In this document: in pieces, positions 1 to 8,932 of the stretch | Numbering within the stretch: position 1 is the first letter of the stretch | How the letters are laid out: every line of letters starts with the position of its first letter | Notes under the pieces: model-generated | Told to the model about the DNA's origin: nothing | The model's input: only the letters and a program-made list of their open reading frames with translations | Database searches by the model: none | Assembly: GCF_965199065.1 (NCBI RefSeq) | Contig: NZ_CBDAQN010000001.1 | Location: 124,001-188,000, forward strand | DNA length: 64,000 nt | From: Acidisoma sp965199065 | Lineage (GTDB): Bacteria > Pseudomonadota > Alphaproteobacteria > Acetobacterales > Acetobacteraceae | Direction of reading: 5' to 3' | Position numbers and translations under genes: made by a program

Positions 1-1484
1 AGAAGCTGGCGGGCGGCGGCTACTTCAAGATCATCAACCGCATCGTCCCGGAAGCGTTGAAGACGCTCGGCTATAACCCGGCGCAGGTCGACCGCATCAT
101 CCGCTACGCGGTCGGGCATGGCACGCTCGTGGGCTCTCCCGGCGTCAGCCATCAGGCGCTGATCGCCAAGGGTTTCGGCTCCGCCGACATCGCGAAGGTC
201 GAGGGCGCGCTTGCCAGTGCCTTCGACATCAAGTTCGTCTTCAACAAGTGGACGCTGGGCGAGGACTTCCTGACGGGTGCGCTGGGCTTCACCTCCGCCG
301 AGATCGAGCGCCCGCGTTTCGACCTGTTGACGGCGCTGGGCTTCACCCGGGCTCAGATCGAAGCCGCGAACACGTATGTTTGCGGCGCGATGACTTTGGA
401 GGGCGCCCCGGCGATCGACCCCGCGCACCTGCCGGTGTTCGACTGCGCCAACCCCTGCGGGCGGATCGGCGTTCGGTTCCTTTCCGCGGAAAGCCACATC
501 CGGATGATGGCGGCGTCACAGCCGTTCATCTCGGGCGCCATCTCCAAGACCATCAACATGCCCAATTCAGCGACGGTTGAGGACTGCAAGCAGGCGTATC
601 TGCTGTCCTGGCGGCTGGGGCTGAAGGCCAATGCGCTTTATCGCGATGGTTCGAAGCTCAGCCAGCCGCTGTCCTCGCAACTCATCGAGGACGAGGAGGA
701 GGACGAGGTCCTGGTGGGCCAGCCGGCAACCGCTCAGGCGGTCATGATGGCCGAGCGCATCGTGGAGCGCGTCATCCATCGCGCCGAGCGCCGCCGCCTG
801 CCGGATCGTCGCAAGGGCTATACGCAGAAGGCGTCGGTCGGTGGCCACAAGGTCTATCTGCGGACGGGCGAGTACGATGACGGCAGCCTCGCCGAGGTTT
901 TCATCGACATGCACAAGGAAGGTTCGGCCTTCCGCTCCCTGATGAACAACTTCGCCATCGCGATTTCGATCGGGCTGCAATACGGCGTGCCGCTGGAGGA
1001 GTTTGTGGAGGCCTTCACCTTCACACGCTTCGAGCCTGCCGGGATGGTGCAAGGGAACGAGGCCATCCGCATGGCGACCTCGATCATCGACTACATCTTC
1101 CGCGAACTGGCGATTTCGTATTTGGCCCGAAACGACCTGGCGCATGTCGATCCGGCGGACCTCATGCCGGACACCATCGGTAACGGGGCCTCTGAGGCCA
1201 ATCTCCCGCGTCCAGGAAGCGAGACGGCGGAGCAGGCGCGCTCGGTGCTGGCGGATATCCAGCGTGGGGTGAGCCGCGGGTTCGTGCGCGGCACGATGGG
1301 CGCGCCGTCCGGGCTGATGGCTCAGGCGGTGGCTCCCGGCGAGGATCGGATGAGCCGCATCCGGGAGGCGAAGGTGAAGGGCTATGAGGGCGACAGCTGC
1401 CCGGAGTGCGGCAACTTCACGATGGTGCGGAACGGCACCTGCCTCAAATGCGTGACGTGCGGCGCGACGAGCGGCTGCTCCTAA
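1..1484 (+). CDS. nrdJ: Adenosylcobalamin-dependent (class II) ribonucleotide reductase, C-terminal part
   Basis: Reduces ribonucleotides to deoxyribonucleotides using a cobalamin radical, independent of oxygen. The reading frame is open from base 3 and enters with GGGYFKIINRIVPEALK, so the gene is cut by the window edge and only about 494 residues are visible; the family is usually about 1,200 residues. Family hallmarks are FTFTRFEPAG followed by IDYIFRELAISYL, then a short variable linker and a C-terminal cysteine cluster (CPECGNFTMV, then CLKCVTCGATSGCS) that matches the redox-active tail of NrdJ proteins. Stop TAA at 1482-1484. The TTG at base 57 is internal and should not be taken as the start. 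Product is cytosolic. Family assignment is secure; the active-site half lies outside the window. Confidence 0.95.
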   Translation, partial: KLAGGGYFKIINRIVPEALKTLGYNPAQVDRIIRYAVGHGTLVGSPGVSHQALIAKGFGSADIAKVEGALASAFDIKFVFNKWTLGEDFLTGALGFTSAEIERPRFDLLTALGFTRAQIEAANTYVCGAMTLEGAPAIDPAHLPVFDCANPCGRIGVRFLSAESHIRMMAASQPFISGAISKTINMPNSATVEDCKQAYLLSWRLGLKANALYRDGSKLSQPLSSQLIEDEEEDEVLVGQPATAQAVMMAERIVERVIHRAERRRLPDRRKGYTQKASVGGHKVYLRTGEYDDGSLAEVFIDMHKEGSAFRSLMNNFAIAISIGLQYGVPLEEFVEAFTFTRFEPAGMVQGNEAIRMATSIIDYIFRELAISYLARNDLAHVDPADLMPDTIGNGASEANLPRPGSETAEQARSVLADIQRGVSRGFVRGTMGAPSGLMAQAVAPGEDRMSRIREAKVKGYEGDSCPECGNFTMVRNGTCLKCVTCGATSGCS

Positions 1485-1540
1485 GGCCGTCGCGAAGGCG
1501 ACTGTGGCGGTCATCTGGCTCTGACGGACGGAAAGTTTTT

Positions 1541-1562
1541 GCTTCTTTTCTCAAAAAGAAGC
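1541..1562. terminator. Perfect 9-bp stem-loop after nrdJ (possible terminator)
   Basis: GCTTCTTTT (1541-1549), loop CTCA, then AAAAGAAGC (1554-1562) form a perfect hairpin in the gap between the nrdJ stop and the aldolase start. A T-run (TTTTT, 1536-1540) precedes it on the plus strand, but no clean T-tract follows on either strand, so intrinsic termination is only a guess. It could equally be a dispersed intergenic repeat. Confidence 0.4.
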
Positions 1563-1593
1563 GCTTCTCTTACCAAAGCGAGGAGCCTGCCGG

Positions 1594-2400
1594 GTGAAAC
1601 CTAATACCGCCAAGGCGTCGCTCGACGCGAAGAAGAAGCTGCTCGGTTGCTGGCTTCAGCTTGTCAATCCGGTCGTCGGCGAGATGATGGGGCTCGGTGG
1701 CTATGACTTCGTGCTCATCGATCTCGAGCACGGCCTGGGCACAATACCTGACGCGGCCAATGTGATGAGGGCTGTGCGAGGCACTGGGGCGTCCTCTTTC
1801 GTGCGCGTGCCCACCAATGACGCGATCACTATCAGGACCTTGATGGATCAGGGCGTTGACGGCATCATGGTGCCGATGGTCGAGACGCCCGAGGCCGCGC
1901 GTGCCGTTGTTCAGGCCTGCCGCTACCCGCCAAAGGGCGTCCGAGGGCTGGCGATCGGCATCGTGCGCGGCGCCGATTACGGCATGGACGATGCCTATGT
2001 GGAGACTGTCGACGATCATACTGTGGTCATCTGTCAGATCGAGACGGTCGAAGGCGTGAGGCGCGCGAAGGAGATTGCGGAGGTGGATGGCGTCGACATG
2101 CTCTTCGTTGGCCGTAATGACCTGGCGGCGGATAGCGGGCACATCCTTGACCTCGATCACCCCGAGGTGGAAGCGATGACCGACGAGGTGATGGCAGTCG
2201 CCCATGCCGCCGGCAAAACCGTGGGAACAGTGCCGAGCGCCGGGCGGAACTGGCAAAAACTGCTCAGCGACGGGTTCGACCTCGTCATTCCGTCGAGCGA
2301 CATCTCCATTCTGCGGAGCTTCGGGCAGGAGGAGGTGGCGGCGTTCAGGACGGCGACAAACCAGGGGAAGCAATCGAAGCCGGTCGCAAGAGGATACTGA
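1594..2400 (+). CDS. HpcH/HpaI-family aldolase/lyase
   Basis: Predicted class II, metal-dependent aldolase of the 2-dehydro-3-deoxyglucarate / 4-hydroxy-2-oxoheptanedioate aldolase type, splitting a 2-keto-acid to pyruvate and an aldehyde; the exact substrate cannot be read from sequence. Length (268 aa) is normal. Visible family blocks: FVLIDLEHG (residues about 41-49), MVPMVETPEAA (about 91-101), a CQIETVEGV stretch whose glutamate is the likely metal ligand, and DGVDMLFVGRNDLAAD with the second ligand. Start GTG at 1594 is chosen because GAGGAG lies 8-10 bases upstream and the protein starts at the usual place. It stands alone between nrdJ and a beta-hydroxylase with gaps of about 100 bases on each side, so operon membership is uncertain. 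Confidence 0.85.
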   Translation: MKPNTAKASLDAKKKLLGCWLQLVNPVVGEMMGLGGYDFVLIDLEHGLGTIPDAANVMRAVRGTGASSFVRVPTNDAITIRTLMDQGVDGIMVPMVETPEAARAVVQACRYPPKGVRGLAIGIVRGADYGMDDAYVETVDDHTVVICQIETVEGVRRAKEIAEVDGVDMLFVGRNDLAADSGHILDLDHPEVEAMTDEVMAVAHAAGKTVGTVPSAGRNWQKLLSDGFDLVIPSSDISILRSFGQEEVAAFRTATNQGKQSKPVARGY

Positions 2401-2516
2401 CAGCAAAGGGAGTAGGGGCTCCAATCCTTTACGAAGCCTCGCCAAAACCCTAACGGCTGTCGTATCACGCACGGTGGGAGGCCATGTTAGGCCATCCCGC
2501 CTGCGGAGATCGAAGC

Positions 2517-3380
2517 ATGGACATGACTACAAACACCTCGCCGATAGCGGACGACACCGACCAAGGCTTGGCAGACAGCTACGCCGCCAACCAGACATTC
2601 GAGACCCCCGGCATCAAGCCCATGGGCCGGCCAAGTTTCACGACGCGCTCTGTGATGCGCGTCGTCTCGTGGATCGAGCGGCTGAACCTTCGCTCCGCCA
2701 GGTTCGGCAACCCGCCGATTTACGACCTCGCCACCTTCCCCTGGGCGCGGGAGATCGAACGGGAGTGGCAGCTCATCCGCACCGAACTCGACCGCGTGCT
2801 TATCCGCAAGGAAGACCTCCCGAGCTTCCACGACATCTCCACCGACGTCTCGACCATCAGCACCGACGCCGGCTGGAAGACGTTCTTCCTGACGGGTTAC
2901 GGCCACACCTCAGCCAACAACACCGCGCTGTGCCCGGAAACGTGGCGCATCGTGCAGAAAATCCCCGGTCTGCAGACGGCGATGTTCTCGATCTTCGAGC
3001 CGGGCAAGCATTTGCCGGCGCATCGCGGGCCCTATAACGGTGTGCTGCGTCTGCATCTCGGCCTCAAGGTGCCGAACCATCCGGATCGCATCGCCATCCG
3101 CGTCGACCAACAGATCTGCCACTGGCAGGAAGGCCGCGCGCTCATCTTCGACGATGCGTTCGAGCATGAGGCGTGGAACCACTCCGATGAAACCCGGGTG
3201 GTGCTGTTCGTAGACTTCAACAAGCCGCTGCGGTTCCCGGCCAACCTGATCAACGCTCTGCTGCTGAGAATCGCGATCTTCACGCCCTTCATCAAGGAGG
3301 GCGCGGACAATCACTCCCAATGGGAGAAGAAGTTCTACGCAGAGGCGGAAGCTCTGCGGAACGCTGGCACGAAGCACTGA
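2517..3380 (+). CDS. Aspartyl/asparaginyl beta-hydroxylase-domain protein
   Basis: Predicted Fe(II)/2-oxoglutarate dioxygenase of the Asp/Asn beta-hydroxylase fold, the family that also includes LpxO-type lipid A hydroxylases. The C-terminal half carries the cupin core: GKHLPAHRGPYNGVLRLHLG, then HWQEGRALIFDDAFEHEAWN, then TRVVLFVDFNKPL, with the expected H and R residues for iron and 2-oxoglutarate. A hydrophobic stretch after the core (PANLINALLLRIAIF) could be membrane-associated. I choose ATG 2517, which has CGGAG 8-12 bases upstream; an in-frame ATG at 2484 would add 11 residues but has its GGGAGG only 2 bases away. The substrate (protein or lipid) is not determinable. It is 6 bases from the following nitroreductase and is likely co-transcribed with it. 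Confidence 0.82.
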   Translation: MDMTTNTSPIADDTDQGLADSYAANQTFETPGIKPMGRPSFTTRSVMRVVSWIERLNLRSARFGNPPIYDLATFPWAREIEREWQLIRTELDRVLIRKEDLPSFHDISTDVSTISTDAGWKTFFLTGYGHTSANNTALCPETWRIVQKIPGLQTAMFSIFEPGKHLPAHRGPYNGVLRLHLGLKVPNHPDRIAIRVDQQICHWQEGRALIFDDAFEHEAWNHSDETRVVLFVDFNKPLRFPANLINALLLRIAIFTPFIKEGADNHSQWEKKFYAEAEALRNAGTKH

Positions 3381-3386
3381 AGAGGA

Positions 3387-3992
3387 ATGATCATGACGAC
3401 GAGCGCCAATTCCCGGACCGCCGACCACGAGATCGAATCCCTTTTCCTCGAGCGCTGGTCACCGCGGGCCTATAATGAGGAAGAAATCCCCGAAGCCGAT
3501 CTCTTTTCGATGTTCGAGGCCGCGCGCTGGGCGCCGTCTTCCTATAATTCTCAGCCCTGGACGTTCCTCTACGCTCGCCGCAGTTCGCCGGACTGGGGGA
3601 AGTTCCTGGGCCTGCTGAACGAGTTCAACCAGAGCTGGGCAAAGCGGGCGGGGGCGCTGGTCATCATCGCCTCGAACTCGCTGATGCTGCCGCCCGGCGC
3701 CGAGAAGCCAGTACCTTCACACAGCCATTCGCTCGATTGCGGGTCCGCCTGGGCGTATTTCGCGTTGCAGGGCGCGAAGCTCGGATGGCATGCGCATGGG
3801 ATGGTCGGCTTCGATATCCCGCGCGCCTTCACGGAGCTGAACCTCCCCGCAGGCTATCGTGTGGAAGCGGCGGCGTCGGTCGGCCGGCTGGGCGACAAGT
3901 CGATCCTGCCCGAAACTCTTCAGGGGCGGGAAACTCCAAGCCCGCGCAAGCCGATCGGCGAGTTCGCCTTTGCGGGCGGCTTTCCCGGATGA
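3387..3992 (+). CDS. Nitroreductase-family FMN oxidoreductase
   Basis: Small (201 aa) flavin oxidoreductase of the nitroreductase superfamily, expected to be a cytosolic homodimer that binds FMN and uses NAD(P)H. The N-terminal FMN-phosphate-binding signature is visible as RWSPRAY, and ARWAPSSYNSQPW is the second family block. The C-terminal half has the usual core-helix region (DCGSAWAYFALQGAKLGWHAHGM) and a GRLGDKSILPE segment. Physiological substrate unknown. Start ATG at 3387 follows AGAGGA at proper distance; ATG at 3393 is an alternative. The stop codon overlaps the start of the downstream deaminase (ATGA), which argues for translational coupling of the two. Confidence 0.88.
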   Translation: MIMTTSANSRTADHEIESLFLERWSPRAYNEEEIPEADLFSMFEAARWAPSSYNSQPWTFLYARRSSPDWGKFLGLLNEFNQSWAKRAGALVIIASNSLMLPPGAEKPVPSHSHSLDCGSAWAYFALQGAKLGWHAHGMVGFDIPRAFTELNLPAGYRVEAAASVGRLGDKSILPETLQGRETPSPRKPIGEFAFAGGFPG

Positions 3993-4996
3993 CCCAGGCT
4001 TCCGCTGACCGGCAGCGCCTGCGGGCCCTTCCGAAGGCGGAGATACATGTTCATCTCGAAGGCTGCTTTTCGCGGGAGCAGATTGCCGGCCTGGCGCAGG
4101 CAGCGGGAGAGCCGCTGCCGCGTCCACCCGAGGATCTCTTCACCTTCAAGAACCTCGTCGAATTCCTGGGTTTCCTCGACTGGAGTTGCGGCCTCGTCCA
4201 CACGGAGGCGCAGGTGGAGGCGATGGCCTATTCCTTCTGCTGCCGGCTGTCGGACAATGGTGCGGGCTACGCCGACGCGATCATCAACCCGACCCACTGG
4301 CCCGCGTGGCGTCACCGCCTGCCGGAGATGATCGCGGCACTCGACCGGGGCTTTACCGCCGCCGAGCGGGACGACCTGCCGCCGGTCGGGCTGTGCCTCA
4401 GCCTGCTCCGCCAGCAATCGGCCGATGAGGCGGCCGAGCTTCTCGACATGATGATCGCGCTCCGCAGCCCCAGAGTGGTCGCCCTGTCGATCGACGGGAA
4501 CGAGGCCGCGGCGGGACGCACAGGGCCACGGTTTGCGGATACCTTCCGGCGGGCAGGGGCGGCCGGTTTCCGTCGCACCGTCCACGCGGGAGAGTCGAGC
4601 GGGCCCGACGGCGTCCGGGACGCCATTCACCTGCTGGGGGCGGAACGCATCGACCACGGCGTACGTGCAGCCGAGGACAGGGCGCTGATGGACGAGATCC
4701 GCGACCTCGGCATTCCGCTCGACATCACACCGACGAGCAATGTCCGGCTCGGGATTTATCCTCGCTACGAGGAGCATCCGATTGAGCGGCTGCGGCAGCA
4801 TGGCATCCCGGTATCGGTCGGTACCGACGATCCGGAGCTGTTGGAGACGACGCTCGTCGAAGAATATGCCCGCGTCGCAGGGACGTTCGGCTGGAACGAT
4901 GATGTTCTGCGGACGGTCGCAAAGACATCAATTGAGGCGTCGTTCGCAAGTCCGGAGGTCAAGCGCGACCTGCTGGAGGCGCTGTCAGCGTGGTGA
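3989..4996 (+). CDS. Adenosine deaminase-family amidohydrolase
   Basis: Zinc-dependent deaminase of the adenosine/adenine deaminase family (335 aa). The metal and catalytic residues are all visible: HVH in PKAEIHVHLEG near the N-terminus, the HAGES block, RIDHG, and SVGTDDP carrying the catalytic aspartates. The start is ATG 3989, which overlaps the nitroreductase stop and begins just before the conserved PKAEIHVH; an in-frame open stretch upstream to 3737 is antiparallel-coding noise within the nitroreductase. Whether the substrate is adenosine, adenine or a modified purine cannot be decided: the TSNVRLGIY segment differs from textbook adenosine deaminase. It ends 7 bases from a convergent flavoprotein gene. 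Confidence 0.85.
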   Translation: MTQASADRQRLRALPKAEIHVHLEGCFSREQIAGLAQAAGEPLPRPPEDLFTFKNLVEFLGFLDWSCGLVHTEAQVEAMAYSFCCRLSDNGAGYADAIINPTHWPAWRHRLPEMIAALDRGFTAAERDDLPPVGLCLSLLRQQSADEAAELLDMMIALRSPRVVALSIDGNEAAAGRTGPRFADTFRRAGAAGFRRTVHAGESSGPDGVRDAIHLLGAERIDHGVRAAEDRALMDEIRDLGIPLDITPTSNVRLGIYPRYEEHPIERLRQHGIPVSVGTDDPELLETTLVEEYARVAGTFGWNDDVLRTVAKTSIEASFASPEVKRDLLEALSAW

Positions 4997-5003
4997 CGCC
5001 GTA

Positions 5004-6212
5004 TCAGATGGCTTCTCCCGCCGCAAAGCCGCTCGCCCATGCCCACTGGAAATTGTAGCCGCCCAACCATCCCGTGACGTCCACCGCCTCTCCGATGAAA
5101 TAGAGGCCGGGAACGCTCCGCACCTCGAGGGTCCGCGATGACAGTGCCCGCGTGTCGATGCCGCCCCGTGTGACCTCCGCCTTGGCATAACCCTCGGTGC
5201 CTGACGGCGTGAGCCGCCAACGCTTCAGCCGCTCCGCCATCGCGGCCAGTGCGCGGTCTGCCAGGCCGCCGATCGGCGGCGCATCCTCTTCGGGCGCCAA
5301 GGCCTGCGCCAGGCGCTGGGGCAGAACCTCGGCCAAGGCGGTCCGCAACGCGATCCGGGGACGCTCGCGCTTGCGCGTCAGCAGCCAGGGCAGCGCATCC
5401 TGCCCGGGCAGAAGATCGAGTGTCAGTTCGTCCCCGGCCGTCAGGTAGCTCGAAGCCTGGAGAACCGCCGGACCGGAAAGGCCGCGATGGGTGAACAGCA
5501 GCGCCTCGCGGAATGCCGTCCGCCCTACCGTCGCGACGACCTCGCAAGCGGTGCCTGAAAGCGCGCGCATCATGCTGACCGCAGGCTCCGCGAAGGTGAG
5601 CGGCACCAGGGCAGGCTCTGGCGGCACGATGGCCAGGCTAAACTGCCGCGCCACGTCATAGGCGAAGCCTGTGGCACCCATCTTCGGGATCGACAGGCCA
5701 CCAGTGGCGATGACGAGAGCGGGAGCCGAGACCGGGCCGTGATCGGTCTCAACATGGAACCCCCCGTCATGGCGCACACCGGTGATGCGATGCGCCATCC
5801 GCAAGTCCACGCCCGCCGACAGGCACTCACCGACGAGCATGGACACCACCTGCCGCGCCGAGCCGTCGCAAAACAGCTGCCCCAAGGATTTCTCGTGCCA
5901 GGTAATGCCGTGGCTATCGAGCAGTGCAATGAAGTCGGCGGGCTCGTAGCGGCTGAGGGCTGATTTTGCGAAATGGGAGTTGGCCGAGAGGAAGCGCGAA
6001 GCCGGCGTCTCCCGGTTTGTGAAGTTGCAGCGGCCACCGCCGGAGATGAGTATCTTGGCGCCTGGCTCCTCGCCATGGTCGAGCAGCAGCACCCGCCGGC
6101 CGCGCCGCCCGGCCGTCATCGCGCACATCAGCCCAGCGGCGCCGGCGCCGATGACAACAACGTCGAATGCCGGGTCAACCAACAGGCCGTTACCCTTCGA
6201 GAAGGTGTCCAA
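5004..6212 (-). CDS. NAD(P)/FAD-dependent oxidoreductase, HI0933/BaiN family
   Basis: Flavoprotein of the HI0933/BaiN family (402 aa). It has an N-terminal Rossmann FAD site (VVVIGAGAAGLMCA), the family motif GAKILISGGGRCNFTN, a central ATGGLSIPKMGATG block and the C-terminal FAD-closing segment GLYFIGEAVDVTGWLGGYN. The physiological reaction of most family members is unknown; gut BaiN reduces bile-acid intermediates, which is not implied here. Start ATG 6212 overlaps the 3' end of the upstream AI-2E transporter by 23 bases. A TTG or CTG a few codons later (just before VDPAFDVVV) is an alternative that would shorten this overlap. The overlap suggests co-transcription with the transporter. Confidence 0.88.
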   Translation of the reverse strand: MDTFSKGNGLLVDPAFDVVVIGAGAAGLMCAMTAGRRGRRVLLLDHGEEPGAKILISGGGRCNFTNRETPASRFLSANSHFAKSALSRYEPADFIALLDSHGITWHEKSLGQLFCDGSARQVVSMLVGECLSAGVDLRMAHRITGVRHDGGFHVETDHGPVSAPALVIATGGLSIPKMGATGFAYDVARQFSLAIVPPEPALVPLTFAEPAVSMMRALSGTACEVVATVGRTAFREALLFTHRGLSGPAVLQASSYLTAGDELTLDLLPGQDALPWLLTRKRERPRIALRTALAEVLPQRLAQALAPEEDAPPIGGLADRALAAMAERLKRWRLTPSGTEGYAKAEVTRGGIDTRALSSRTLEVRSVPGLYFIGEAVDVTGWLGGYNFQWAWASGFAAGEAI

Positions 6213-7362
6213 AAGCGCGGAACGGCCGCAACCGGTCGAAGATGATCTTCACGATCGCCAGCATCGGCACCGCCAGAATGGCGCCGGCCACTCCCCACAT
6301 CCAGTACCAGAAGATCAGCGAGAGCATCACCGCGACCGGGTTGATGGTGAAACGGCTCGCCAGCAGCATCGGCGTGAAGATTTCGCCTTCGGCCACGTGG
6401 ATGCCGAAGTAGAGACAGGCTGGCAGAATGGCGATCCAGGCGAAGCCATCGGTCACGATGCCGACGGCCAGGAACATGAGGATGCCGAAAAACGGGCCGA
6501 GGATGGGAACGAAGTTGAGGCAGAAGGCGACGACGCCCCACAGGATGGGGCCGGGGACGCCGCACACCCACATGACGAGTGCCGTCGCACAGCCGACGAT
6601 CGCGTTGATGATGGTGATCGTCAGCAAGTAGGCGGAGAGATCGCGCTCCATATGCATCGAGATCTCGACGGCCTCGCGCTTGTCGTCGAAGCGCGGCAGA
6701 ACTTCCACCAGACGGCGCAGGAAGGTTTCGCCGAAGACCAGAAGATAGAAAAGTACAAGCAGCGTCTCGAGCAGGTTCGAGGCGACAGTGCCCGTGCCGC
6801 TGAACACGTCGGTGACCATGCTGACGGGATGGGACAGGAAAGAGTCGCCGCCATTGAGATGCACGCCCATGCTGTCGAGTACATGTTCGAGATGGGCGAT
6901 CGGCTTCTGCAACACGGCGAAGCGCTGCTGCAGCATCGGCCAGGCTTGCGGCAACTGCTCTGCCCAGCGCGAGGCCGGGCTGGAGAGCAACGCCCCTAGC
7001 CCCACGAAAACGCCGAGCAGCAGCAAGAGCGAAACTAGTGCGCCGCCGATCTTGGGGATGTGGATCCGCTCCAGCAGCTTCACCAGCGGCTGGAACAGCA
7101 GCTTGAGCACGAGCGCCAGCACCACCGGCAGGACGATGTTGCGCGCAACATAAAGGCAGGTGAGCACCGCGATCATCGTCAGGATGCCAAGGAAGACCGT
7201 GTTCCAGTTGCGCGGCAGCGGCATCTCATGATCGCCGTCACGACCCGCGGGCTCGGGCTCGCCGACTTTGATCCCAAGCGCCTTGCCGAGTTCGCCTCTG
7301 GCTTTTCCCGGACCCTCACCGGGCTCCTTAGCGATGTCCAGCGCCGCTGGTCTCGGCATCAC
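6190..7362 (-). CDS. AI-2E/PerM-family membrane transporter
   Basis: Integral membrane protein of the AI-2E transporter (PerM/TqsA) superfamily (390 aa). A polar N-terminal tail of about 50 residues is followed by hydrophobic segments: two close ones near residues 55-95 (TVFLGILTMIAVLTCLYVA, NIVLPVVLALVLKLLF), one around 105-130, and a C-terminal bundle (YLLTITIINAIVGCATALVM, ILWGVVAFCLNFVPILGPF, GIVTDGFAWIAILPACLYF). The family motif NFVPILGPFFG is present. The transported substrate is unknown; many members are ion-coupled exporters unrelated to autoinducer-2. The start could be the later methionine MPLPRNWN, which would remove the polar tail. Confidence 0.87.
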   Translation of the reverse strand: MMPRPAALDIAKEPGEGPGKARGELGKALGIKVGEPEPAGRDGDHEMPLPRNWNTVFLGILTMIAVLTCLYVARNIVLPVVLALVLKLLFQPLVKLLERIHIPKIGGALVSLLLLLGVFVGLGALLSSPASRWAEQLPQAWPMLQQRFAVLQKPIAHLEHVLDSMGVHLNGGDSFLSHPVSMVTDVFSGTGTVASNLLETLLVLFYLLVFGETFLRRLVEVLPRFDDKREAVEISMHMERDLSAYLLTITIINAIVGCATALVMWVCGVPGPILWGVVAFCLNFVPILGPFFGILMFLAVGIVTDGFAWIAILPACLYFGIHVAEGEIFTPMLLASRFTINPVAVMLSLIFWYWMWGVAGAILAVPMLAIVKIIFDRLRPFRAFGHLLEG

Positions 7363-7409
7363 AACTCCGGTCTGTACGATGGCAGCTTCTGCTGCGGATG
7401 AGGGACGGG

Positions 7410-8432
7410 TCAGCTCAGCCAGGGTGGCACGGGCAAACCCTTCTCTTTCAGGAAGATGGGGTTGAACAGCTTAGATTGATAGCGGGCTCCGCTATCGCAC
7501 AGGATCGTCGCGATGACATGCCCGGGCCCCATCATGCGGGCAACGCGGATCGCCGCCGCCACGTTGATGCCGGCGGAGCCGCCGACCGACAGCCCCTCGT
7601 GCTGCAGCAGGCCGAATACCTGCTCCAAAGCCTCCGCATCGGGGATGCGGACCGCATCGTCGATGGCGGCGCCCGCAAGATTGCCCGGCACACGACCCTG
7701 GCCGATCCCTTCGGTGATCGAGCTTCCCTCGACGCTCAGGTCGTTCGACTTGACCCAGCCGTAGAGCCCGCTGCCGTTCGGATCGGCGAGCACGATGCGC
7801 ACCCCGGGTCGACGGGCCTTCAATGCATCGGAAACGCCGGCCAGCGTGCCGCCAGTGCCGCAGGCGCAGGTGAAGGCATCGATCCGGCCGCCGGTCTGCG
7901 CCCAGATTTCCGGCCCCGTCGTGGCCGCGTGACCGGCGCGATTGGCCAGGTTGTCGAACTGGTTCGCATAGACAGCGCCGAGCTCCTCGGCCAGCCGCCG
8001 CGCCACATGCACATAGTTGCCGGGATCCCGGTAGGGCTTCGCCGGCACCAGGCGAAGATCGGCGCCGATCATGCGCAGGAAGTCGATCTTTTCCTGGCTT
8101 TGCGTCTCCGGCATCACCACGATCGAACGGTATCCACGCGCGTTCGCAACCAGCGTGATGCCGATGCCGGTATTGCCGGCCGTGCCCTCGACAATGGCGC
8201 CGCCGGGCTTGAGGGCACCGCGTTTCTCAGCGTCCTGAATGATCGCGAGCCCGGCACGGTCCTTAACCGAGCCGCCCGGATTCATGAATTCCGCCTTGCC
8301 GAGAATGGTGCACCCTGTCGCCTCCGATGCACGCTTGAGGTGAATGAGAGGCGTGTTTCCGATCGAGCCCGCAAGCCCATCGACGACACCCGCCAAGCCC
8401 GCCTCGTCTGCCGCACCACCATCCGTCTGCAT
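7410..8432 (-). CDS. Cysteine synthase (PLP-dependent, CysK type)
   Basis: Predicted O-acetylserine sulfhydrylase making cysteine from O-acetylserine and sulfide (340 aa). The N-terminal IGNTPLIHLK, the PLP lysine in NPGGSVKDRAG, the substrate loop EGTAGNTGIG, the phosphate-binding CGTGGTLAG and the GLSVGGSAGINV block are all visible. The C-terminus is longer than E. coli CysK and carries SGARYQSKLFNPIFL, typical of the alphaproteobacterial 'cysteine synthase A' subgroup. ATG 8432 is chosen because AAGGA lies 7-8 bases upstream; an in-frame ATG at 8489 would add 19 basic residues. A rhodanese gene is divergent from it 75 bases away, which fits a shared sulfur-metabolism theme but proves nothing about regulation. 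Confidence 0.88.
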   Translation of the reverse strand: MQTDGGAADEAGLAGVVDGLAGSIGNTPLIHLKRASEATGCTILGKAEFMNPGGSVKDRAGLAIIQDAEKRGALKPGGAIVEGTAGNTGIGITLVANARGYRSIVVMPETQSQEKIDFLRMIGADLRLVPAKPYRDPGNYVHVARRLAEELGAVYANQFDNLANRAGHAATTGPEIWAQTGGRIDAFTCACGTGGTLAGVSDALKARRPGVRIVLADPNGSGLYGWVKSNDLSVEGSSITEGIGQGRVPGNLAGAAIDDAVRIPDAEALEQVFGLLQHEGLSVGGSAGINVAAAIRVARMMGPGHVIATILCDSGARYQSKLFNPIFLKEKGLPVPPWLS

Positions 8433-8506
8433 GGACTTATCCTTACGCTTGCCTTCCGGCCTCATAAGCGGCCTTCTGAGGCGGTTCAAAGCCGTGGAGA
8501 AAAGAG

Positions 8507-8917
8507 ATGATCGAAGACGTGGAGGCCGACAAGGTTTGGGAGGCTCTGGAGGCCGACCCGGCTGCGCAGCTATGCGATGTGCGGACGGACGCCGAATGGA
8601 ACTTTGTCGGTCTGCCGGACCTCCAGGCGCTTGGGCGGGAGCCGGTGCTCATCCCCTGGCAGGTCTACCCAAGCATGCAGCGGAACGGCGCCTTCGTCGA
8701 TCATCTGCGGCAGGCGGGGCTCTCACCCGAGACCCCGGTCTACTTCATCTGCCGCAGCGGAGCGCGCAGCCTGGCAGCGGCTCAGGCGGCGGCGGCGGCA
8801 GGTTTTGCGAGCGTCTACAACGTCGCTGAGGGCTTCGAGGGACCGCCTGACCAGGACGGCCACAGAGGCACCGTATCGGGCTGGAAGGCAGCCGGGCTGC
8901 CGTGGCGGCAGCGTTGA
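8507..8917 (+). CDS. Rhodanese-like sulfurtransferase
   Basis: Single-domain rhodanese (136 aa), probably carrying a persulfide on the active-site cysteine in VYFICRSGARS. The loop CRSGAR has the length and charge of sulfur-transfer rhodaneses rather than Cdc25-type phosphatases. The N-terminal CDVRTDAEWNFVGLPDL block is also typical. No signal peptide is visible, so the protein is probably cytosolic. It is divergent from cysteine synthase and followed after 15 bases by an NTF2-like gene. The partner molecule is not known. Confidence 0.85.
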   Translation: MIEDVEADKVWEALEADPAAQLCDVRTDAEWNFVGLPDLQALGREPVLIPWQVYPSMQRNGAFVDHLRQAGLSPETPVYFICRSGARSLAAAQAAAAAGFASVYNVAEGFEGPPDQDGHRGTVSGWKAAGLPWRQR

Positions 8918-8932
8918 GCGAGAGGCGTTGAG

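Noticed and set aside
567..1514. 315-residue minus-strand open frame over nrdJ
   Set aside because: Antisense shadow of nrdJ, histidine/arginine-rich without any known pattern.
7398..8510. 370-residue plus-strand open frame opposite cysteine synthase
   Set aside because: Antisense to a conserved enzyme; the sequence is Arg/His-rich noise.
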